Assembly (NCBI GenBank): GCA_038659295.1 | Contig: JASNGC010000002.1 | Coordinates: 248,001 to 312,000 of the forward strand | Reading direction: 5' to 3' | DNA: 64,000 bases | Source: Enterocytospora artemiae | Taxonomy: Eukaryota; Microsporidia | In this document: positions 29,292 through 37,579 of the stretch, piece by piece | Numbering within the stretch: position 1 is the stretch's first letter | Layout: the number at the start of each line of letters is the position of its first letter | Notes under the pieces: model-generated | What the model was told of the DNA's origin: nothing | Database searches by the model: none | What the model saw: the letters and a program-made list of their open reading frames with translations, nothing else | Position numbers and translations under genes: made by a program

Positions 29292-30281
29292 TTAACATTG
29301 AAATATCTTCGAATCATGTAGTGAGAAGATATCCTTGTGGCATTTGGGTTGAACACTCTTTGGCCCTGGTTGGAACTGGATAGACTGTATTTTATTGTGA
29401 ATGATTCTGGAAGCACGTCTTTTTCTCTGGATTTTGACTGATTTCTGGCCCTCATAGTCGATAGTCCAATATCCACCCTTGCCTTTGATGTTTGAAGGCC
29501 GTGGAATCTTCTTGAATGCCGGATTTAGTGACAGGTTGTGCCTGATTGAGTTTTTCCAAATAGCATCGGCAGTCTGGTAATACGGATAGTTTGTTTCTAT
29601 CCAGGTATAGATCTCATTGAGTGTTAGTGTCTGGGTTTGTGATGTTTCAAGTGCTCTATATATCATGTATGCATAGGATTCCTCGGGCTTGTCTCCAGAA
29701 AGATCATCTGTTCCCTCACATTGGCGAGTATCACAGTCAGGCATCTGGTATGGTGAAATGTTTTGGTCACTCGAATAGAATGAACTCAAATGATTTCCCG
29801 GGGCACAATGCATCCTACCAGAATACACACCTGTGGCCTCAGCATATAGAGAAGTTACTGCCGTACCACGGATATTCCTGGTCGTGGAAATATTGCTGGG
29901 AGAGATGAACCTCTCATCTGCACCGGAGTATGGGCCAGTGCTTCCAAAAGATTGTGAAATACCTCCATTTGAGCCTCCTATGGTAGAAAACACCATCGAT
30001 GTATCAAATGATAATCCACCTTGAAAGGCTGATTTACTGTGTGGCAGACTAGCTTCCTTTGAAGACGCACCGACATTCTCTGAACAGTGAGAACTCAGGA
30101 ACTCCCTGTGCTCCTCATTACCTGGCCTAACATATTCCTTAAGCTCCTCTGTCTCAGTAATAAGCTTGCAGAACTCCAGGTACCCCTCAGTCGATGGTAC
30201 ACTAAATATCTGGTTCAACTGTTCTGTGGCATCGAACTTGCTCATGAAACCTTGGACACTCAATTTTTTCTCAAAAAACAT
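29292..30281 (-). CDS. Forkhead-domain transcription factor
   Basis: 329 residues with a C-terminal forkhead (winged helix) domain at about 200-280. It starts ESYAYMIYRAL, has recognition helix WKNSIRHNLSLN (242-253) and wing GKGGYWTIDYE. The N-terminal 195 residues are Ser/Gly-rich without a fold I recognise, and no FHA domain is seen. A basic tail KIQRKRRASR may be a nuclear signal. CCC two bases before the ATG fixes the start. It resembles Fkh/Hcm1-type cell-cycle factors in function class only. Confidence 0.92.
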   Translation of the reverse strand: MFFEKKLSVQGFMSKFDATEQLNQIFSVPSTEGYLEFCKLITETEELKEYVRPGNEEHREFLSSHCSENVGASSKEASLPHSKSAFQGGLSFDTSMVFSTIGGSNGGISQSFGSTGPYSGADERFISPSNISTTRNIRGTAVTSLYAEATGVYSGRMHCAPGNHLSSFYSSDQNISPYQMPDCDTRQCEGTDDLSGDKPEESYAYMIYRALETSQTQTLTLNEIYTWIETNYPYYQTADAIWKNSIRHNLSLNPAFKKIPRPSNIKGKGGYWTIDYEGQKSVKIQRKRRASRIIHNKIQSIQFQPGPKSVQPKCHKDIFSLHDSKIFQC

Positions 30282-30997
30282 ATGGGACAAAAATTATTAA
30301 TTTTTAAAAGATGATCGAATAAAGCCAGAGTGGGATGAATGAAACGAACAAATGTTGGTGGAACTTTCGGATTTGGAGGTCCATCAAAAATCCAAAAATG
30401 CTAGGTCAAGAATTTCGACACACCGAAATTACCTGAGATTGTGGAGTTGTTTGTTTATTCCAAATGCACAGTGGATGCTTCGGAGATAAGTAGACTAAAC
30501 ACAAGTGATGAAATTATAAATGTATTCCAAAATGGTAAATAACCAATTTAATTAGAGGATGCCCAGCTCAAGGACTGATTGATTTCATGTGAGGATCTGG
30601 TTTGTTTGTTTGGAAATGTGAATATTTGATCAGACAGGTGCCAACCTAAAATTGCATATTAGTGTAATGGTAGGATGAAGCAGTTGCAAAAATTTTGGCT
30701 TCCGACTGGAGAACCATATTGGGTATCCTACAGTTCAAATGTCGATATTGAAGTCTATTGATATGCTGAGTACAATATAGAGGAAAACCTTCTTCCCCTG
30801 CAAGGCCAAAAGCTTGTGTTAACATAGCAATTGATTTATACTCTCTTGACTCTGTTGCATGAACGAGACTTCACATATGCCAGTCTCCAGAGATTTATAA
30901 ACCACTTCATATCGCCACATCAAACCCCTCATTTACAATAAACATCCACAAACTCTGTAATATTTCATCTAACTTAATTAAATTTATTCCTATGGTG
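30282..30997. other. 716-bp spacer, small hairpin, no gene seen
   Basis: Between the forkhead 5' end and the MCM4 3' end. It has a perfect 7-bp hairpin (AATTTCG 30411-30417 with CGAAATT 30424-30430). No coding frame or RNA gene is recognised. It is long for this genome, perhaps the control region of the forkhead gene. Confidence 0.4.
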
Positions 30998-33121
30998 TTA
31001 GTTGAGGATTTCGATGGTACCTGTCTTTCTGTTGTAGAATACACTCTCATCACCTTCTAACTCTGCAAGAACCTCAGTTATTAGCTTTTCATCAGCATTA
31101 ACACCTGACTGCAAATCTATAAAGCTTATGTTTCTCCTATTCGAATTCTTAAAGACTTTCAGAATAGAGGCTTTCAAGTCATCAACTATTTTTATTCTTG
31201 ATGCTGGATTGCCACTAATGACCATGTCCATGTCAATTTTGCCCGTTCTGGGATCAATAGCATACAGCAACAGGCTCTCCTTAATCAGCCTAACCGCTTC
31301 GTCTACATCCGATTCTTCCACAAATGACGAAAACCTCATTCTGGCATGTGCTTCAGATAGTCTTACCAGGCTCTCCAGCTGCCTAGTTGTAGCTGTGATG
31401 GTGTTTCCGTTGTCCAGTTGGCGTAGCTCCACATAAGCCTCTGAAATCGCATCGATAGACTCCTCCGTTAGCACTGGATTGATCTCCTTGGCTTCTTTGA
31501 TGTAGGCCCTCAGAACCTGGATGGAAACCTGGGGTGGCTTCTCGTTCTCCGACGTGTACATATCGAAAATATGGTCTGCCACACGCTTGTCATTTATCTC
31601 ATCCGCCTTGTCAATCAATAGAACCACAATGTCAAATCTACTCAGCAGAGTGGGCTGAAGACTCAGGTTCTCGATAATCGACCTTCTGACATTATACTTG
31701 CTTTCGATTGGGTTGCAGGACGCAAGTATTGAACACCTTGCATTCAGAGTCGTAATAATCCCTGCCTTTGCAACACTCACTGTCTGTTGCTCCATCACCT
31801 CGTGTAGAACCGATTTTGTGGTTTCATTCATCTTGTCAAACTCATCAATGCAACAGATTCCATTATCGCTCAACACCAATGCTCCAGACTCCAGCACAAA
31901 TTGTCCCGAGTCCGCATCCTTAGATACACTGGCAGTCAAACCAACTGCCGAGGATCCTCTTCCAGAGGTGTAAATACCTCTCTCCGAAATTCTGTTTATA
32001 AAAGATAGCAATTGACTCTTTGAAATCCCCGGATCTCCAGCAAGCAGGATGTTAATGTCGCCTCTGAGCCTTGACGACTTTAAATTCTTACAAACACCTC
32101 CAAACAGCTGCATAAGAAGGCATTTTTTCACATTCTCCATTCCAAAAATCGACGGTGCAATTGACTGGCTCAAAATATCATATATGTTGGGAAGCTGCCT
32201 CAGGCGATTGATCTCGTCCAAGTAGTCCCCATCCTCCTTATTCTTATTGAGCACCTCCGCCGACAACAACTCAATAAAAATCCGGAATGATGATTTTATT
32301 TTCTTGAGCATGGGATTCAACCTAACTGGCACAGCCTTTAAAATCCCAGTAACAACAACCTTGTCTCCGGGAATAAGCACATCCACCAGATCCTCCTTGG
32401 CAACGATTGCCAGTGTCATTGGGGTGGTTCCATCTGGAATGCCCTCCGGTAACTCTTGCAACCGAACAATCTGCTTGTCTGTATATTCGCCATCATTATG
32501 CCTGATCTCAAAGGTAAATCTCGAGCCACAATCACAGTTCGTTGGCTCATTAATGATATTTTTAAGTGCATCGACATAAACACATCGATGGCATTTCAAG
32601 CAATGATACATTGCTCTTCTAACTTCTGGAATGACACCGCTAACCCTCGAAATCATTCCGTTGACCCTAACAATTCTATCGATGTCTCTTGGCTCGATAT
32701 TTCTAATAACAATGGTTCTTCCTATATTGTAGGGCCTGTACTTAATATCTACAACAGCCTCTGGATAATGCTCCATATATATTTCCTGAAGAGAGCTTTG
32801 AAAGATAGGAATAATCTCCTGTGGGTAGTGCTCAAGCTGGATCCTCAGGGTTTCGGGTAGATTCTCACAATTTTGTTTAAAAACAAATTCCTTTGTGAGA
32901 TTCATACTTTCCAGCTGGCCCAAATATGCTGGAACGCTCCTAATAAACTCTTTAAAGCCCTCTGCACACTCTTCAACATTTATTGTGGTTCCCCAAATCA
33001 CCTTCACCCGTTCTGTTTCTACAAAGGGTGTGTAGCTACTACTTACTTCTGTTTGCGATGGCGTTAGAGTTAGTTGCAAGTCTTGGCTGGCCTCATCGTA
33101 GGAAAATGCTTCTGAATTCAT
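30998..33121 (-). CDS. MCM4: DNA replication licensing factor MCM4
   Basis: One of six subunits of the replicative helicase. 707 residues. VIWGTTINVEEC near residue 40 is the MCM4 signature. A zinc-finger region with CLKC and CDC follows, then the AAA core with GDPGISKSQLL (Walker A), CCIDEFDKM (Walker B), NARCSILASCNP (sensor 1) and LLSRFD (arginine finger), and a winged-helix C-terminus. The long phosphorylated N-terminal tail of animal and yeast MCM4 is almost absent. The start is the ATG with CCC at 33125-33127. Its partner PSF3 is also in this window. Confidence 0.93.
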   Translation of the reverse strand: MNSEAFSYDEASQDLQLTLTPSQTEVSSSYTPFVETERVKVIWGTTINVEECAEGFKEFIRSVPAYLGQLESMNLTKEFVFKQNCENLPETLRIQLEHYPQEIIPIFQSSLQEIYMEHYPEAVVDIKYRPYNIGRTIVIRNIEPRDIDRIVRVNGMISRVSGVIPEVRRAMYHCLKCHRCVYVDALKNIINEPTNCDCGSRFTFEIRHNDGEYTDKQIVRLQELPEGIPDGTTPMTLAIVAKEDLVDVLIPGDKVVVTGILKAVPVRLNPMLKKIKSSFRIFIELLSAEVLNKNKEDGDYLDEINRLRQLPNIYDILSQSIAPSIFGMENVKKCLLMQLFGGVCKNLKSSRLRGDINILLAGDPGISKSQLLSFINRISERGIYTSGRGSSAVGLTASVSKDADSGQFVLESGALVLSDNGICCIDEFDKMNETTKSVLHEVMEQQTVSVAKAGIITTLNARCSILASCNPIESKYNVRRSIIENLSLQPTLLSRFDIVVLLIDKADEINDKRVADHIFDMYTSENEKPPQVSIQVLRAYIKEAKEINPVLTEESIDAISEAYVELRQLDNGNTITATTRQLESLVRLSEAHARMRFSSFVEESDVDEAVRLIKESLLLYAIDPRTGKIDMDMVISGNPASRIKIVDDLKASILKVFKNSNRRNISFIDLQSGVNADEKLITEVLAELEGDESVFYNRKTGTIEILN

Positions 33122-33124
33122 AAT

Positions 33125-33127
33125 GGG
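33125..33127 (-). promoter_or_regulatory. CCC start box for MCM4
   Basis: CCC three bases before the ATG at 33121. It excludes a 41-residue extension up to 33244 that has no MCM counterpart. Confidence 0.5.
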
Positions 33128-33408
33128 TAAAAAACGAAAAAGAATATATGAATTTTCTGTCTGGTAATATGGATCATAATATGATCTATTGCCCATGGAC
33201 AACTCACTTACAATATGACATTCACCATATCGATTGCCATACATCTCCTACCATTCAACTGCATGTCTTTGGAGTGAAGGCCTTTTATTACCTTTTTCCA
33301 AAAACCCTTCCCCGCTGATACTTGATTTCTCATGTGTTAGACACAAACTGTATTGATAATCATAAAAGTTTGGGGTATTTTTAACTTCATTTTATTTGTA
33401 AAAGGTGT

Positions 33409-35115
33409 TTATGTCAGTGAGACCGAAACCAAAATCCCATCCTCATTCTTGGAAGATAATCTTCTCTCGTCATCAAAGAACCTCCGCAGCAATATAAATC
33501 CATAGAGCCCCAGAAACCCATAGATAACGTGACTGGAAACAGCTAAGGTTTTTTCGCCAACCATTAGAAATAGTGACAGGTCAATCTGTGATATTAAAAT
33601 TATTATGATATTTCCAACAGCAACACTCAGAAGCCAGACAGTCAGGATGATGCCTATGGATTTCTTGGATGCGCCTGAGCACACGAATGATATTGCACTG
33701 TTGTTGAAAAGAATTTCTGCAACAGCCATTACAATGTACTGCGGTATCTGCCAGAGTATTGAGATAGTGTTTTTGGAATTCAAAACCACAAACTCAATGA
33801 GTCCCGAAATAAAGAATGACAAAGATGCACAAATGAACCCATACGATATTTTCGAGAATGGATCGACCGATCTTCCGATTGATCTTATCCAGGGTAGGCA
33901 GAGATAAAAGAGTATGGGGATAATTATTATGACAAACAGACTGTTGATAATCGGGATTTCTCTCGAAACTATGCTCCAGTCTTGTAAGATATTCGTCTTC
34001 ATTCTATTGCCTTGTTCAATCCATTTGCTGACCTGTTGATCAAAAAGCACCCAGAATATAACAATCGGAACAAATATTCTTGAAATGTGCTGGGTTTCGA
34101 CCTTGTCTCCGATCTCGCCTCTGCTGCCCCTCCGACTAAAGCCCAAACTCTTGATGTTCTTCCAGATGGGTGACATTATTTCGCGGATCGAGTCAATTTC
34201 TATTTCTTCACTGGACTGTGATTCTGAACAGAAATAATAAAGAAAGAGGCTAGTCAAGAGAAGAATTGAGCCAAATCCAAAGCTAAGGCTATAACAGCTG
34301 TTTCTCCCCAAGCACTTTATCTGAGCAAATACCGTTGCCCATATCATTGACAGCAGTGATATTGAATATACTGCAAAGTACGTGAATTGAAGAAGATTTT
34401 GATCGACCACAAACCCTAGAAAGTACTTTTTGGTTTCTCCATCTGATGGCTGGGAATCCAATTGGGTTTCATGGAGTACTTGCGGTATTTCATCCTTGTG
34501 CCTAGCTTTGGAGGGTAGTTCATCCAGTTGAGAAAATGTTGAAGAACTACACTTTTGTTGGTTACCAATCAATTGTCTTTTGATAGAATTGTCTGGATTT
34601 TTTGGCTTCAGCAGTTCATCTAAATCCCGATCTGATGTCTTATACTGTTTCTCATCTAAGCCCCGGCCCAGTGCTTTTTCTCCATGCTCCTTCTCGTCCA
34701 AATCTTGATCTGATGCCTTATACTGTTTCTCCTCAACCCCATAAAAATTGAGTCCAATACAGGTTTTAAGACATCCACTTCCTAATGCTATCAAAAGTAA
34801 TCCCCAAATTGTCGTTTCATAGTCTTCGATAACGGAACTGTATGTCAGCATCAACGTACCCGAAAAGTAAATGAACCCCAAGAAAACAATCATTCGAGCC
34901 CTATCTGGAGATTTATTGACTATAAATGCTCCAAGCAGGGAGCTAATGTATGAAAGAGCAAAGAAGCCGTGAACCACAAGCATTGACTCCTGATAGGACC
35001 TTCCTAGTTGGTGTCTAATGTAAATGTACAACAGTGATCTCAGCCCATAAAAACAAAATCTTTGACACATGTCATCTCCTATTATTAATGGGGTGACGGT
35101 TTCTCTAGTGATCAT
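33409..35115 (-). CDS. POT/PTR-family peptide transporter (SLC15-like)
   Basis: A 568-residue membrane transporter with about 12 hydrophobic spans. Family marks are QRFCFYGLRSLLYIY in the first span, GSGCLKTCIG in span 4 (family GTGGIKP) and LWQIPQYIVMAVAEILF near residue 460. It probably imports peptides from the host. The proton-coupling ExxER motif reads DMCQR, so both glutamates are changed. A hydrophilic insert after span 4 carries two copies of a 13-residue repeat (129-141 and 155-167). It lacks the C-rich start box and is divergent from the reductase gene, which lacks it too. Confidence 0.9.
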   Translation of the reverse strand: MITRETVTPLIIGDDMCQRFCFYGLRSLLYIYIRHQLGRSYQESMLVVHGFFALSYISSLLGAFIVNKSPDRARMIVFLGFIYFSGTLMLTYSSVIEDYETTIWGLLLIALGSGCLKTCIGLNFYGVEEKQYKASDQDLDEKEHGEKALGRGLDEKQYKTSDRDLDELLKPKNPDNSIKRQLIGNQQKCSSSTFSQLDELPSKARHKDEIPQVLHETQLDSQPSDGETKKYFLGFVVDQNLLQFTYFAVYSISLLSMIWATVFAQIKCLGRNSCYSLSFGFGSILLLTSLFLYYFCSESQSSEEIEIDSIREIMSPIWKNIKSLGFSRRGSRGEIGDKVETQHISRIFVPIVIFWVLFDQQVSKWIEQGNRMKTNILQDWSIVSREIPIINSLFVIIIIPILFYLCLPWIRSIGRSVDPFSKISYGFICASLSFFISGLIEFVVLNSKNTISILWQIPQYIVMAVAEILFNNSAISFVCSGASKKSIGIILTVWLLSVAVGNIIIILISQIDLSLFLMVGEKTLAVSSHVIYGFLGLYGFILLRRFFDDERRLSSKNEDGILVSVSLT

Positions 35116-35368
35116 TGTTTATCCTTGGTTGAGAATATTTCCATAAAATCTGACACATCCAAATAATTAAAACATAAAATGCAAAGACACCAACAACATA
35201 TTGAAACAACTCTTGTCTGTCACGAAAGTAGCTTCTGTAGGATTTAGACCAGGGCTGTCGTTAGAAAAACACCTGGTGCCACTAGAACTGGCAATTTGTT
35301 TATTTGTAATCTTTTAAATTTATTACAGTCATTGAATAATAAATAAAATAATTATATCCTGTGATAGG

Positions 35369-36469
35369 ATGTATAGGATCTTGGTTTCGTTTCTTCTGTT
35401 AGTTACAATCTATCTGGTATTTTCTCGTGGAAAAGTTAATAAAATCAGAAATAAAAATATATTAATCATCGGAGGAACACATGGCTTAGGCCTGGAAATA
35501 GTCAAGTTGCTCGAGAAGGAGAATAAATTAACAGTTACTGGCCGTAGAGAAGATTCTAAGGAAGAGTTTATGGCACTAATGAAACATCCGGAAAATGTCA
35601 GCTATAGAAGTTTGGAAATAACCAGGTTTGGAAGAAAAGCAGACGCCAGCAGTGAAAGGGAGATAAAGCCAAACGGTGATTTCTTCAAATCTTCATGCAA
35701 AGAGTTTTATATGGAAGGTGGGGATCAGAGCCTCAACAAATCAAACTGCAGTAAATACACATCGGACCAGATAAACTATAGTCCATTCGATGAGATTTCG
35801 AATTTTGATCACATATTTTATATTACTGGGGTATGTAGGCCAACATTCTTTGCAGATTCTGCACATTCTGACTTCGACTATTCGATGGACGTCAATTATC
35901 TGGGTTTAGTACGCTCACTGCGTCATTTTTACAGTACGAACCATAATCCATTTACATTTACTGCAGTGTCCTCGACAACAGCCTTCCTGACATTTCCTGG
36001 ATATTGCTCATATTCTCCATCGAAAACAGCAATGATAAACCTGTTTGAGTCTTTGAAGCCCGAGCTGTGCTACGAGTATATCCGGAAGGAGGACAACATG
36101 AAAAACACCAAAAACAAGATCGATCTGAAGTTGTTTGTTTGCGGAAACATCGATACCAACAGCTATAGAAACGAGAACAAAATAAAACCAGACCGGACAA
36201 ATGCATTCGAATCCATTGTTGAGTCTGTCAGTCCAGAATATGCTGCTTCAAGGCTGATTTGCCAGATGCACAGAAGGACGCTCATTCCACTCGGCTGGTT
36301 TGAATACTTTGCACTGATAAAATACAACTGCGAGGAGTGCATCGACTATTTTTTGTTTCCGATAGCTGTCTTGGTTGTTTTCGTAGCAAAGTGTAGAATC
36401 AAAAACTTCTTTAAAATCGATAAAGATCAGTTGACCAGGGAGATTGTCGATCGGATGGAAGATGAGTAA
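35369..36469 (+). CDS. TSC10: 3-ketodihydrosphingosine reductase (short-chain dehydrogenase)
   Basis: Likely reduces 3-ketosphinganine in sphingolipid synthesis at the ER. 366 residues: an N-terminal membrane anchor (4-19), NAD(P)-binding GGTHGLG (35-41), a GRRE segment, VNYLG, the catalytic SSTTAF serine and YSPSK (Tyr-x3-Lys). A hydrophobic segment near 325-345 is a second membrane region, as in KDSR. A Ser/Asn/Lys-rich insert lies at about 90-140. Another membrane-bound SDR is the alternative. No C-rich box precedes the ATG; the start is the first ATG after a run of stops. Confidence 0.8.
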   Translation: MYRILVSFLLLVTIYLVFSRGKVNKIRNKNILIIGGTHGLGLEIVKLLEKENKLTVTGRREDSKEEFMALMKHPENVSYRSLEITRFGRKADASSEREIKPNGDFFKSSCKEFYMEGGDQSLNKSNCSKYTSDQINYSPFDEISNFDHIFYITGVCRPTFFADSAHSDFDYSMDVNYLGLVRSLRHFYSTNHNPFTFTAVSSTTAFLTFPGYCSYSPSKTAMINLFESLKPELCYEYIRKEDNMKNTKNKIDLKLFVCGNIDTNSYRNENKIKPDRTNAFESIVESVSPEYAASRLICQMHRRTLIPLGWFEYFALIKYNCEECIDYFLFPIAVLVVFVAKCRIKNFFKIDKDQLTREIVDRMEDE

Positions 36470-36549
36470 ATGTGACAACAGACTGAATGAGTCTGATTCT
36501 GCCCAGCATCTAAATAAACCAATAGCAATAAAACTAAGTGTAAAGCCTT

Positions 36550-36569
36550 GCACGATATTAATATCGTGC
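36550..36569. repeat. Perfect 20-bp palindrome between convergent genes
   Basis: GCACGATATTAATATCGTGC reads identically on both strands. It lies in the 169-bp spacer between the 3' ends of the reductase and superoxide dismutase genes, which suggests a shared terminator-like hairpin or a protein-binding site. Confidence 0.8.
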
Positions 36570-36638
36570 CAATGATTATATTCCACAGTTTGTTTGTATA
36601 AAAGACTGGTTTCTGCCTTAAAAATATTCAAGTCTACT

Positions 36639-37316
36639 TTATTCAATAACCAGATAACCTGCCTTTGTAACAACAATGGGCTTCCCATCGACAGCTCTTC
36701 TGTCGTGCAGGTCACTTACCAATTCCCAATTAACCACATTCCACCATGTTTGAATAAAAGACTTCCTATTTGCCTGGAATTTCAAATAATAGGCATGTTC
36801 CCAGAGATCGAGGCAAAGAAGAGGGAGGTGGTTCCTATTGGACATGATTGGGCACTGCTGGTTGCATGTTGTCATGATTCTCAACTTTTTGGATGTTGAC
36901 TCTCGATCATAAACCAGCCAGCACCAACCAGAACCAAACACGCCCATGGCTTCCTTGGTAAATTCATCAGTAAATGTATCCATGCTGCCGAAATCTGCAG
37001 TAATTCTGTCCATTAACAACTTGGAGGGAGTGTTCTTTCCCTTGGCCATCAGATGAAAAAACATACAGTGGTTGAAGTGGCCACCCCCGTGCTTCTCCAG
37101 AATTAGCTTGTCTGAGGAACCTATTCCATCATTTGTGTCCAGATTCTCTAGTAACTGGTGGAGATCCAGCTCCTCTGGGACTGCCTTGCTGATTGTGTTC
37201 AGATTGTTGGTGTAATTCCTGTGGTGAATCTTGTGGTGGACTTCCATGGTCTCTTTGTCAATAAATGGCTCCAGGGCATCATAGTTGTAAAGAAGTTTTG
37301 GATTTTCAAACGTCAT
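36639..37316 (-). CDS. SOD2: Superoxide dismutase, Mn/Fe family
   Basis: A 225-residue enzyme that converts superoxide to peroxide and oxygen. The metal ligands are visible: His in MEVHHKIHHRNY, His in GGGHFNHCMFF, and Asp and His in LDLWEHAYY. The N-terminus (MTFENPKLLYNYD) has no mitochondrial presequence, as expected where mitochondria are reduced to mitosomes, so it is probably cytosolic. GSGWCWLVYD is family-typical. Mn versus Fe cannot be set by eye. CCCC three bases before the ATG fixes the start. Confidence 0.93.
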   Translation of the reverse strand: MTFENPKLLYNYDALEPFIDKETMEVHHKIHHRNYTNNLNTISKAVPEELDLHQLLENLDTNDGIGSSDKLILEKHGGGHFNHCMFFHLMAKGKNTPSKLLMDRITADFGSMDTFTDEFTKEAMGVFGSGWCWLVYDRESTSKKLRIMTTCNQQCPIMSNRNHLPLLCLDLWEHAYYLKFQANRKSFIQTWWNVVNWELVSDLHDRRAVDGKPIVVTKAGYLVIE

Positions 37317-37579
37317 TCTGGGGCACTTATAAAAAATTGTTTTTATTGATGTGGTGGAATCTCCACGTACCTATTTGTATTCAAGTAATATACTCTGCAT
37401 ATTGGCAACAATGATTTGGTCAACTGGCTGGATGGTCAGGGACATGCCTTTCTAGAAATAGTGGATGTAATGCTTAATAGAATATCTCTGGCCAATATGC
37501 ATTTTTCAAGGCCATTAACTGGCAACAGATTTTGTGAAAGTCTTCCTCGGATTATTTATAATTTTAATATTTTCAGCCC

